In this document: piece by piece, positions 39,587-49,839 of the stretch | Layout: each line of letters starts with the position of its first letter | Position numbering within the stretch: the first letter of the stretch is position 1 | Assembly: GCF_050948215.1 (NCBI RefSeq) | Contig: NW_027488819.1 | Span: 248,001-312,000 of the forward strand | Source of the DNA: Halictus rubicundus | Lineage: Eukaryota > Arthropoda > Insecta > Hymenoptera > Halictidae | Reading direction: 5' to 3' | Length of the DNA stretch: 64,000 nucleotides | Translations under genes and position numbers: made by a program | Notes under the pieces: model-generated | The model's input: the letters and a program-made list of their open reading frames with translations, nothing else | Told to the model about the DNA's origin: nothing | The model's database searches: none

Positions 39587-42500
39587 TCTATCCTATCCTA
39601 TCATCTATCCTATCCTATACTCTATCCTATCCTATCCTCTACCCTATCCTATCCTCTATCCTATCCTATCCTCTATCCTATCCTATCCTCTATCCTATCT
39701 TATCCTCTATCTTATCCTATCCTCTATCCTATCCTATCATCTATCCTATCCTATCTTCTATCCTATCCTATCCTCTATCATATCCTATCCTGTATCCTAT
39801 CCTATCCCCTATCCTATCCTATCCTCTATCCTATCCTATCCTCTACAATATCGTATCCTCTATCATATCCTTTCCTCTTTTCTATAATATAATCTATCCT
39901 ATCGTATCCTCTATCTTATCCTATCCTCTATACTATCCTATCCTCTATCCTATCATATCCTCTATCCTATCCTATCCTCTATGCTATCCTATCCTCTATC
40001 ATATCCTATCCTCTATCCTATCCTATCCTCTATCATATCCTATCCTCTATCCTATCCTATCAACTATCCTATCATATCCTCTATCTTATCCTATCCTCTA
40101 AACTATCCTATCCTCTATCCTATCCTATCCTCTATCCTATCCTATCCTCTATCATATCCTATCCTCTATCCTCTCCTATCCTCTATCCTATCCTATCCTC
40201 TATCCTATCCTACCCTCTATACTATCCTATCCTCTATCCTATCCTATCCTATCCTCCATCCTATCCTATCCTCTATCCTATCCTATCCTCTATACTATCC
40301 TATCCTCTATCCTATCCTATCCTATCCTCTATCCTATGCTATCCTCTATCCTATCCTATCCTCTATCCTATCCTATCCTCTATCATATCCTATCCTCTAT
40401 CCTATCCTATCGTCTATCCTATCATATCCTCTATCTTATCCTATCCTCTAAACTATCCTATCCTCTATCATATCCTATCCTCTATCCTCTCCTATCCTCT
40501 ATCCTATCCTATCCTCTATCCTATCCTACCCTCTATCCTATCCTTTCGTATCCTCTATCGCATCCTATCCTCTATCCTATCCTATCCTCTATCCTATCCT
40601 ATCCTCTATCCTATCCTATCCTCTATCCTATCCTATCCTCTATACTATCCTATCCTCTATCCTATCCTATCCTATCCTATCCTCTATCCTATGCTATCCT
40701 CTATCCTATCCTATCCTCTATCCTATCCTATCCTCTATCCTATCCTACCCTCTATCCTATCCTATCGTATCTATATCGTATCCTATCCTCTATCCTATCC
40801 TATCCTCTATCCTATTCTATCCTCTATCCTATCCTATCCTCTATCCTATCCTATCGTATCCTCTATCGTATCCTATCCTCTATCCTATCCTATCCTCTAT
40901 TATATCCTATCCCCTATACTATCCTATCCTCTATCCTAACCTATCCTCTATCCTATCCTATCCTCTATCCTATCCTATCCTCTATCCTATACTATCCTCT
41001 ATCATATCATATCCTCATTCCTATAATATCATCTGTCCTATCCTATCCTCTATCCTATCCAATCCCCTATCCTATCCTCTATCGTATCCTATGCTCTATC
41101 CTATCCTATCCTCTATCCTATCCTATCCTCTATCCTATCCTATCCTCTATCCTATCCTATCCTCTATCCTATCCTATCCTCTATCCTACCCTATCCTCTA
41201 TCCTATCCTATCCTCTATCCTATCCTATCCTCTATCCTATCCTATCCTCTATCCTATCCTATCCTCTATCCTATCCAATCCCCTATCCTATCCTCTATCC
41301 GATCTTATCCTCTATCCTATCCTATCCTCTATCCGATCCTATCCTCTATCTTATCCTATCCTCTATCCTATCCTATCCTCTATACTATCCTATCCTCTAT
41401 CCTAACCTCTATCCTATCCTATCCTCTATCGTATCCTATCCTCTATCCTATCCTATCGTATCCTCTATCGTATCCTATCCTCTATCCTATCCTATCCTAT
41501 CCTCTATCCTATCCTATCCTTTCCTCTATACTATCCTATCCTCTATCCTATCCTATCCTCTATCCTATCCTATCCACTATCATATCCTATCCTCTATCCT
41601 CTCCTATCCTCTATCCTATCCTATCCTCTATCCTATCCTACCCTCTATCCTATCCTTTCGTATCATCTATCGCATCCTATCCTCTATCCTATCCTATCCT
41701 CTATCCTATCCTATCCTCTATCCTATCCTATCCTCTATCCTATCCTATCCTCTATACTATCCTATCCTCTATCCTATCATATCCTCTACCTTATCCTATC
41801 CTCTATCCTATCCTATCCTATCCTCTATCCTATCCTATCCTATCCTCTATCTTATCCTCTCCTCTATACTATCCTATCCTCTATCCTATCCTATCCTCTA
41901 TCCTATCCAATCCTCTATCCTATCCTATCCTTTATAATATCCTATCCTCTATCCTATCCTATCCTCTATCCTATCCTATCATCTATCCTATCCTATCCTA
42001 TCCTCTATCCTATCCTATCCTCTATCATATCCTATCCTCTATCCTATCCTATCCTCTATCCTATCTTATCCTCTATCGTATCCTATCCTATATCCTATCC
42101 TATCATCTATCCTATCCTATCTTCTATCCTATCCTATCCTCTATCATATCCTATCCTCTATCCTATCCTATCCTCTAGCATATCCTATCCTCTATCCTAT
42201 CCTATACTCTATCCTATCTTATCCTCTATCTTATCCTATCCTCTATCCTATCCTCTATCCTATCCTATCCTTTATTCTATCCAATCCCCTATCCTATCCT
42301 CTATCCGATCCTATCCTCTATCCTATAATATCCTCTATCTTATCCTATCCTCTATCTTATCCTATCCTCTATCCTATCCTATCATCTATCCTATCCTATC
42401 CTCTATCCTATCCTATCCTCTATCATATCCTATCCTCTATCATATCCTATCCTCTATCCTATCCAATCCTCTATCCTATCCTATCCTCTATCCTATCCTA

Positions 42501-44126
42501 TCGTATCCTCTATCCTATCCTATCCTATCCTCTATCCTATCCTATCCTCTATCCTATCCTATACTCTATCCTATCTTATCCTCTATCTTATCCTATCCTC
42601 TATCCTATTCTCTATCCTATCCTCATTCCTATCGTATCCTCTATCCTATCGTATCCTCTATCCTATCCTATCCTCTGTCCTGTCCTATCCTCTATCCTAT
42701 CCTATTCTCAATCCTATCCTATCGTATCCTCTATCCTATCCTATCCTCTATCCTATCCTATCCTCTATCCTATCCTACCCTCTATCCTATCCTATCGTAT
42801 CCTCTATCGTATCCTATCCTGTATCCTATCCTATCCTCTATCCTATCCTATCCTCTATACTATCCTATCCTCTATCCTATCCTATCCTCTATCCTATCCT
42901 ATCCTCTATCCAATCCTATCCTATATAATATCCTATCCTCTATCCTATCCTATCCTCTATAATATCGTATCCTCTATCATATCCTTTCCTCTTTCTTATA
43001 ATATCATCTATCCTATCCTATCCTCTATCTTATCCTATCCTCTATCCTATCCTATCATCTATCCTATCCTATCCTATCCTCTATCCTATCCTATCCTCTA
43101 TCATATCCTATCCTCTATCCTATCCTATCCTCTATCTTATCTTATCCTCTATCTTATCCTATCCTCTATCCTATTCTATCATCTATCCTATCCTATCTTC
43201 TATCCTATCCTATCCTCTATCCTATCCTATCCTCTATCCTATCCTATCCTATCCTCTATCCTATCCTATCATCTATCCTATCCTATCCTCTATCCTATCC
43301 TATCCTCTATCCTATCCTATCCTATCCTCTATCCTATCCTATCATCTATCCTATCCTATCCTCTATCCTATCCTATCCTCTATCATATCCTACCCTCTAT
43401 CCTATCCTATACTCTATCCTATCTTATCCTCTATCTTATCCTATCCTCTATCCTATCCTCTATCCTATCCTCTATCCTATCCTATCCTTTATTCTATCCA
43501 ATACCCTATCCTATCCTCTATCCGATCCTATCCTCTATCCTATCCTATCCTCTATCCTATCCTATCCTCTATCTTATCCTATCCTCTATCCTATCCTATC
43601 CTCTATCCTATCCTATCCTCTATCATATCCTATCCTCTATCATATCCTATCCTCTATCCTATCCAATCCTCTGTCCTATCCAATCCTCTATCCTATCCTA
43701 TCCTCTATCTTATCCTATCCTCTAGCCTATCCTATCATCTACCCTATCCTATCCTCTATCCTATCCTATCCTCTATCATATCCTATCCTCTATCATATCC
43801 TATCCTCTATCCTATCCAATCCTCTATCCTATCCTATCGTATCCTCTATCCTATCCTATCCTATCCTCTATCCTATCCTATCCTCTATCTTATCCTATCC
43901 TCTATCCTATCCTATCATCTATCCTATCCTATCCTATCCTCTATCCTATCCTATCCTCTATCATATCCTATCCTCTATCCTATCCTATCCTCTATCCTAT
44001 CCTATCCTCTATCCTATCCTATCCTCTATCCTATCCTATCCTATCCTCTATCCTATCATATCGTATCCTCTATCCTATCCTATCCTCTATCCTATCCAAT
44101 CCCCTATACTATCCTCTATCCTATCC

Positions 44127-44194
44127 TATGCTCCATCTTATCCAATCCTCTATCCTATCCTATGCTCCATCTTATCCAATCCTCTATCCTATCC
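44127..44194 (+). repeat. 34-bp direct duplication (two satellite units)
   Basis: TATGCTCCATCTTATCC plus one further unit occurs at 44127-44160 and again at 44161-44194. TATGCTCCATC is rare elsewhere. The copies are adjacent and 34 bp is exactly two 17-bp units. It lies 16 bp before the copia insertion. Confidence 0.8.
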
Positions 44195-44205
44195 TATCAT
44201 CTATC

Positions 44206-44210
44206 CTATC
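44206..44210 (+). repeat. Target-site duplication of the copia element, left copy
   Basis: CTATC directly before the 5' LTR, matching CTATC at 48989-48993 directly after the 3' LTR. Removing the element and one copy gives exactly the order of satellite units found uninterrupted near 6311, 19401 and 23050. This supports a 5-bp duplication, the length usual for Ty1/copia integrases. Confidence 0.85.
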
Positions 44211-44446
44211 TGTAGCGAAGTGACTATCAATGTGAATGCACCATAAAGGATAGGAGAAAGAGTGGGGTGTGTGAGACGCGAGGTGGTTGTCGAAGCGTGC
44301 GAGAGAGGACTGTGCCATGCCGAGTGTAGAAGTTCAGTATTTTATATATTCTCCTTTAATTAAATAGTTATTCATATATTACATGGTGGTCTATTATTGG
44401 TTCCTCAAACACGTCTGTACCCACTGTACATCGTGATCCCGCAACA
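44211..44446 (+). repeat. 5' LTR of the copia element
   Basis: 236 bp starting TGTAGCGAAG and ending CCCGCAACA. A TATATA box lies at about 44343-44348 and an ATTAAA, a possible polyadenylation variant, at about 44359-44364; both are candidate signals only. Two substitutions separate it from the 3' LTR. Confidence 0.93.
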
Positions 44447-44450
44447 CTTA

Positions 44451-44462
44451 TGGTAGCAGAGC
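44451..44462 (+). promoter_or_regulatory. Primer-binding site for initiator tRNA-Met
   Basis: TGGTAGCAGAGC, four bases after the LTR end. It is the reverse complement of the CCA-bearing 3' end of animal initiator tRNA-Met (…CTCTGCTACCA), at least the first 11 bases. The primer is known for many copia-like elements. Starting with TGG confirms that the LTR boundary is placed correctly. Confidence 0.85.
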
Positions 44463-44532
44463 GTGGTTTGTCGGTGTACACGTGTGGATTAGAGGTTAGA
44501 ATAGGCACGTGTCGAGAACCATAGAAATAACC

Positions 44533-47500
44533 ATGGCTGAGTTAAGCGTATCAAGCAAAAATATAGACAAATTAACTGAAAAGAACTACCATGTATGGGC
44601 GTTAAAAGTACGTGCAGTTTTACGAGCGAGAAAAGTATTTAAAGAAGTAATCGAAGGTAACGAACCACCAGTGTCGAACGATCTGGAATCGGCTCAAGGG
44701 AAAGCAAGACAGATATGGGAATCTAAAAATGACGAAGCATTTGGACTGATAATTGTTACACTGTCGGACGAGCAAGCAGGTCAATTTTTAGAGGAATCCA
44801 AGGCAAAAAATGTTTGGGATGAACTAAGAAGACTACACGAAGGTAATATACAAGACAAGAAAATTGAAATTGGACTGGAATTAAAGAATATACGAATGGA
44901 TGCGAACGAATCTGTTATGGAATATGTTACAAGAACGAGGAATATCGCATCCAAAAGCGCCAAAATAGGTTCTCCATTTGACCCACGTGAGGTAAGCTAC
45001 CATATGATTAGAGGAATCCATCCTAGGTACGAGAGAACTGCAGCAGTGTTGAGAACACAAAAGGATGTCAATATAGATGATATTAAACGTATACTAACGG
45101 AAGAAGAAAGCCGACAGAATCAGAACGGTACACATGGTAGAAACGAAGCATGGAAGACGGAGAACGCTTACAAGGTAACACGACATCCAGTCAACAGAGG
45201 AAAGCGTGGGGCGTGCTATATATGTGGGAGGAGTAACCACATAGCGAGAGATTGCTATCATAGGAAAGATATGACGTCAGCAAAACCACCAAATAGAAGG
45301 CCAGGAAATCATCACTACCAGGGACACAACAGCTATCAAAATAGTTACAGAAGACCGCAGCAGAGGGAAGAACAAAGCAGTATGGTGAAGTGCGACAAAA
45401 GTGAATATAATTTCCTAGTGACAAGTGGAAAAGGTGTGCGAAAGAGTGATAATAGACAAATATGGACAATAGACTCCGGTTCGACTGCGCATATGTCAGC
45501 ATGTAAAGAGAATATGATAAATGTGATAGAATATAAGGTTAAGATATGGTTAGCAGATGAAAGTAGAAGCATAGAATCTCTAGCGAAAGGAGATGTAAAG
45601 GTGAAAGTATGTAGCGGTGACAAAGAAAACACTATTTGTATTAGAAACGTGCTATACGTGCCTACATTGCGTTCTAACCTATTATCTGTTAGTCAGTTAA
45701 ATGAATATGGACATAAAGTAGTATTTGCTGAGGGTGTTGCAAAAATAATTGGGATATATGGTGAACAAATTGCAGAAGCTTTTGAACAGGATGGTATTTT
45801 TATATTAGAAACTGCTGTACAGGAAGGGAACGCAATGTTGGCAGATGCGAGTGTTAAGGAATGTACACAGAATGAGAGTATGTGTAAGCAGAATAGATCA
45901 GGTGTAGATATAGATACTGGCATAGGTAAATGCAGTAGGTTAGCGCATCATGGAAAAATGTTATGGCATAGAAGGCTTGGGCATGTATGTGAAAATTATT
46001 TAGACTATATGAAAAGGAAAGAAATCGTCAGGGACCTTGAGTATCGTCCTGAATCTTTAGGCTGGTGTGAAGCATGTGTGATGGGAAAGATGGCACAAAA
46101 ACCGTTTTATCCTGTAAAAAATATTGTGACAAGAGAGCCGTTAGAACTGATCCACATGGATTTGTGTGGGCCGATGCGCGTGGATTCAATAGGTGGCAAC
46201 AGATATATTTATGTATTGGTAGACGATTACTCTAGATATATATGTATATATTTACTCAAAAGCAAGGAGGAAACATTTCAATGTTTTCTTGAATATCTTA
46301 CAAAATATGAGAACCAATTGAATAAAAAAATAAAAAGGATTAGGTCGGACAATGGCAGGGAGTTTATTAATAGTAAGTTTAGCAAGTTGTGTACAGACAA
46401 GGGAATTCAGCAGCAGTCAACGGTGCCATATAATCCAGCGAGCAACGGGATAGCTGAAAGAACAAATAGAACCCTATTGGATAAAGCTAGAACGATGCTG
46501 CTGGATGCAGGGTTGCCTGAGGAGTTCTGGGCTGAAGCGATAAAGACAGCCGCTTTTCTAAAGAACGTAACCTTGTGTAGAGAGAGGGGTGAAAAAACAC
46601 CGATAGAACTGTGGTCAGGATGGAAGCCAACGGTTTCATACATCAAGATATTTGGAAGTGTCGCCTATTATTATATACCGAAAAATTTACGGCACAAATT
46701 AAAGCCGAAGGCAAGGAAGGGAATATTTGTAGGATACTCTGAAGGAAGCAGATCTTATAGAATATATGACGCTGAACAAAGGAAGATAGTAGAAGCAAGA
46801 AATGTAAAATTTAATGAAAATGAGAAAGGGGTATTAATCATGGAAAATAGAAAAGGTATTGAAATGTCGAATGGGCTCAGTAATATTACTTATATAGATA
46901 TACTTGAGGGGAACAAACACGAAGAGAAAGAAAGAGAGGTAGAAGAAACACAGATTGAAGGCAATGAAGGAACAGGGAAGGATACAGAACAAGACGATTG
47001 TCCTGAAGAAGGGGTTGAAAAAGAAACAAATATAGAGCAACCACCAATAGTACCTAAACCAAGAAGGAAGGCAAAAGAAATAGAAGAAGAACACGGAAGA
47101 AATAGACAACAACAAGAAGAAAGATTATTAGAACAAGGAGTGAGAAGATCAGAGAGGATCAAGAACAAGTGTCAACAAGTCAACATAGCAGTGAGTGAAC
47201 TAATACCAAAGAACCTGCAGGAGGCGTTGCAATCTTCAGAGGCTGATAGATGGGAAGAAGCAATGAAGGAAGAATTAGACTGCATGGGAAAACGAGAAGT
47301 GTGGAGGCTAGTACCACGAAGACCTGAGATGAAGGTTATAAAATCAAAGTGGATTTACAACAAGAAACATATAGGAGAGAACAGCGTGCGATACAAAGCC
47401 AGATTAGTGGCAATGGGATGCCAACAACGGCAAGGGACGAATTACGAGGAATCATTCGCACCTGTTATTAAAATGCAAACGATAAGAACATTACTATCGA

Positions 47501-47676
47501 TAGCGAGCACATACAAAATGAGAATAAAACAATATGACGTGAAAGCGGCATATTTATACAGCGACTTGAAAGAAGATGTATACATGGAACAACCGCCAGG
47601 ATTCAACAATAAAAAAAATGAAAAATGTAAATTAATAAAAAGCATCTATGGACTGCCTCAGTCTGGATTTTATTAG
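44533..47676 (+). CDS. copia Gag-Pol polyprotein, part before the in-frame stop
   Basis: Encodes capsid, protease, integrase and the first part of reverse transcriptase in one frame. I start at the ATG at 44533 (ACCATGG context); a GTG lies 24 bp upstream in frame but is not a likely eukaryotic start. 1,047 codons precede the TAG. Visible parts: a Gag_2/UBN2-like region, about residues 10-210; a CCHC zinc knuckle 228-241 (CYICGRSNHIARDC); aspartic protease DSG at 314-316; integrase zinc finger H479-x4-H484 and C512-x2-C515; integrase catalytic D543, D606, E642 with the exact D-35-E spacing; an acidic, low-complexity linker at about 790-890 ending in a basic RRSERIKNK motif usual in copia; reverse transcriptase from about 905, with catalytic D1002 in YDVKAAY. 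The stop falls at codon 1048, after the GLPQSG motif. Confidence 0.93.
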   Translation: MAELSVSSKNIDKLTEKNYHVWALKVRAVLRARKVFKEVIEGNEPPVSNDLESAQGKARQIWESKNDEAFGLIIVTLSDEQAGQFLEESKAKNVWDELRRLHEGNIQDKKIEIGLELKNIRMDANESVMEYVTRTRNIASKSAKIGSPFDPREVSYHMIRGIHPRYERTAAVLRTQKDVNIDDIKRILTEEESRQNQNGTHGRNEAWKTENAYKVTRHPVNRGKRGACYICGRSNHIARDCYHRKDMTSAKPPNRRPGNHHYQGHNSYQNSYRRPQQREEQSSMVKCDKSEYNFLVTSGKGVRKSDNRQIWTIDSGSTAHMSACKENMINVIEYKVKIWLADESRSIESLAKGDVKVKVCSGDKENTICIRNVLYVPTLRSNLLSVSQLNEYGHKVVFAEGVAKIIGIYGEQIAEAFEQDGIFILETAVQEGNAMLADASVKECTQNESMCKQNRSGVDIDTGIGKCSRLAHHGKMLWHRRLGHVCENYLDYMKRKEIVRDLEYRPESLGWCEACVMGKMAQKPFYPVKNIVTREPLELIHMDLCGPMRVDSIGGNRYIYVLVDDYSRYICIYLLKSKEETFQCFLEYLTKYENQLNKKIKRIRSDNGREFINSKFSKLCTDKGIQQQSTVPYNPASNGIAERTNRTLLDKARTMLLDAGLPEEFWAEAIKTAAFLKNVTLCRERGEKTPIELWSGWKPTVSYIKIFGSVAYYYIPKNLRHKLKPKARKGIFVGYSEGSRSYRIYDAEQRKIVEARNVKFNENEKGVLIMENRKGIEMSNGLSNITYIDILEGNKHEEKEREVEETQIEGNEGTGKDTEQDDCPEEGVEKETNIEQPPIVPKPRRKAKEIEEEHGRNRQQQEERLLEQGVRRSERIKNKCQQVNIAVSELIPKNLQEALQSSEADRWEEAMKEELDCMGKREVWRLVPRRPEMKVIKSKWIYNKKHIGENSVRYKARLVAMGCQQRQGTNYEESFAPVIKMQTIRTLLSIASTYKMRIKQYDVKAAYLYSDLKEDVYMEQPPGFNNKKNEKCKLIKSIYGLPQSGFY

Positions 47677-48765
47677 AACAAGAAGTTAAACGAGATAATG
47701 GAAAAGGTAGGGTTAGAAAAGATAAAAGAAGATCCGTGCGTATATGTGAAGAAAGAGAACAATAGACTGTTACTGATAGGAGTATATGTAGACGATTTCC
47801 TAGTCGTAGGAACGGACAATCAGATAATAGAAAGTAATATTAATGAGATAAGAAAGAATGTCGATCTCGTAGAAACGGTGAAGAAAAGTTTTTTAAATGT
47901 AGATATAACGGAAACAAAAGTAGGATTAGAACTATCACAACGAGAATATATAGATAAGATAGTACGTAAGTTCGATATGGCAGAGTGCAAATTAGAAAAT
48001 ACACCGTTAGATGTACAACAAGATTTAGACCAATACGAAGAATCGCCAAAGATAGATTCATTATTATATCAAGAGATGTTAGGATCTTTAATGTACCTGG
48101 GAATTGCAACGAGACCTGATATTGTACATAGTATAAGTAAGATGTCGCAATATAGTCAAGATCCGCGTCAGATTCATTTGAACGCATTAAAAAGAATATT
48201 TAGATATGTAAAGGGTACCAAAGACTATAGATTAACATACGATGCCAAGAGTAATGTATTAACCGTTAGCACAGATGCGAGTTGGAACAGTACAAAAGAT
48301 GCCAAGTCATTTAGTGGATATACTGTTAAATTAGGGAACAATATAATAGGATGGAGGAGTAAGAAGCAGGATTTAGTGGCTCTGTCTACGTGTGAAGCCG
48401 AGCTCATGGCAATGTGTGAGGGAGTGCAAGAATTAAAATGGGTTCAAGGGTTATTAGAAAGCTTAGGCACAGATATCGGAAATAGAACGCCAATTAAAAT
48501 AAACACTGATAGTAAAGCAGCCATGGATTGGGTTCACAAGGATAGGGTTACTAATAGAACAAAACATATTAACAGAAAATATTTTTTTATAAAAGACGAG
48601 GTACAGAAGAATAACATTGTAATAGAACATGTAAACTCCGAGGATATGGAAGCCGATATTATGACAAAAGCGTTAAATGCAAATAAGTTAAGGAAAAACC
48701 TAGACAAGTTGAATATAAGAGGTGAATTCACATTGAAAGCCAAAGGGGAATTTGTAGCGAAGTGA
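47677..48765 (+). pseudogene. copia Pol polyprotein, part after the in-frame stop (RT end and RNase H)
   Basis: The frame continues unchanged after the TAG at 47674-47676, with no insertion or deletion, to a TGA at 48763-48765. Numbered from the ATG at 44533 it holds reverse transcriptase YVDD with D1087 and D1088, a thumb region with an ATRPDI motif, and RNase H with D1248 (STDASW), E1288/E1290 (CEAEL) and D1326 (NTDSKAA). An ATG occurs at 47698, but a protein started there would lack the first catalytic Asp, so it is scored as the broken end of Gag-Pol rather than a gene. The frame ends 13 bp inside the 3' LTR, overlapping the polypurine tract. The stop lies where family members commonly have an aromatic residue, so a single nonsense change or a base-call error is likely. 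Confidence 0.85.
48742..48750 (+). promoter_or_regulatory. Polypurine tract
   Basis: AAAGGGGAA, two bases before the 3' LTR: the expected primer for second-strand DNA synthesis. It also encodes residues near the C-terminus of Pol, so coding and replication signals overlap. Confidence 0.8.
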
Positions 48766-48988
48766 CTATCAATGTGAATGCACCATAAAGGATAGGAGAA
48801 AGAGTGGGGTGTGTGAGACGCGAGGTGGTTGTCGAAGCGTGCGAGAGAGGACTGAGCCATGCCGAGTGTAGAAGTTCAGTATTTTATATATTCTCATTTA
48901 ATTAAATAGTTATTCATATATTACATGGTGGTCTATTATTGGTTCCTCAAACACGTCTGTACCCACTGTACATCGTGATCCCGCAACA
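48753..48988 (+). repeat. 3' LTR of the copia element
   Basis: 236 bp, TGTAGCGAAG...GCAACA, 234 of 236 positions equal to the 5' LTR. The last 13 bp of the Pol reading frame, including its stop, lie inside it. Confidence 0.93.
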
Positions 48989-49839
48989 CTATCCTATCCT
49001 CTATCCTATCCTATCCTCTATCCGATCCTATCCTCTATCCTATCCTATCCTCTATCCTATCCTATCCTCTATATTATCCTATCCTCTATCCTATCCTATC
49101 ATCTATCCTATCCTATCCTCTATCCTATCCTATCCTCTATCATATCCTATCCTGTATCATATCCTATCCTCTATCCTATCCAATCCTCTATCCTATCCTA
49201 TCCTCTATCCTATCCTATCGTATCCTCTATCCTATCCTATCCTATCCTCTATCCTATCCTATCCTCTATCCTATCCTATCCTCTATACTATCCTATCCTC
49301 TATCTTATCCTATCCTCTATCCTATCCTATCCTCTATCCTATCCTATCATCTATCCTATCCTATCCTCTATCCTATCCTATCCTCTATCCTATCCTATCC
49401 TCTATCCTATCCTATCGTATCCTCTATCCTATCCTATCCTATCCTCTATCCTATCCTATCCTCTATACTATCCTATCCTCTATCTTATCCTATCCTCTAT
49501 CCTATCCTATCCTCTATCCTATCCTATCATCTATCCTATCCTATCCTCTATCCTATCCTATCCTCTATCCTATCCTATCCTCTATCCTATCCTATCCTCT
49601 ATCCCATCCTATCCTCTATCCTATCCTATCCTCTATCCTATCCTATTCTCTATCCTATCCTATCGTATCCTCTGTCCTATCCTATCCTCTATCCTATCCT
49701 ATCCTCTATCCTATCCTATCCTCTATCTTATCCTATCCTCTATCCTATCCTATCATCTATCCTATCCTATCCTCTATCCTATCCTATCCTCTATCATATC
49801 CTTTCCTCTAACATATCCTATCCTCTATCCTATCCTATC

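Larger units (their letters stand above)
22026..44210 (+). repeat. 17-bp satellite array, middle block
   Basis: Same unit and orientation as the left block. About 22.0-24.4 kb continues the left family. From about 24.4 kb the markers CTAGCCGATCC, CCTCCATCC and CATTCCTATAATATCATCTG dominate. From about 35 kb CTAAACTATCC and TCTTTTCTATAATATAATC variants appear. From about 42.3 kb left-family markers return. The most regular stretch is about 23806-24075, roughly sixteen near-perfect 17-bp units with one ATGC change near 23884. No gene is visible. All long + strand frames here, including 868 codons at 32404-35010, are stop-free satellite. Confidence 0.97.
44211..48988 (+). mobile_element. Complete Ty1/copia LTR retrotransposon
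   Basis: A 4,778-bp element with 236-bp LTRs (TGT...ACA ends), 5-bp target duplication, primer-binding site, one gag-pol frame with integrase before reverse transcriptase (the copia order), polypurine tract and no envelope gene. The LTRs differ at 2 of 236 positions (44313 T against 48855 A; 44354 C against 48896 A), so insertion is recent. The coding frame is intact except for one in-frame TAG at 47674-47676, so this copy is probably not autonomous. It is the only unit of its kind in the window and has not been multiplied with the satellite, so it post-dates the surrounding duplications. Family name not assignable from sequence alone. Confidence 0.95.

Noticed and set aside
44247..44255. AGGATAGGA in the copia LTR as homology to the satellite
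   Set aside because: Nine bases matching a five-base repeat is expected by chance, and the rest of the LTR shows no similarity.
44781..48860. - strand open frames inside the copia element
   Set aside because: Short antisense shadows of the A-rich gag-pol frame with no domains.
48939..49811. A 290-codon frame starting in the 3' LTR
   Set aside because: About 17 codons of LTR sequence joined to stop-free satellite; no coding evidence.
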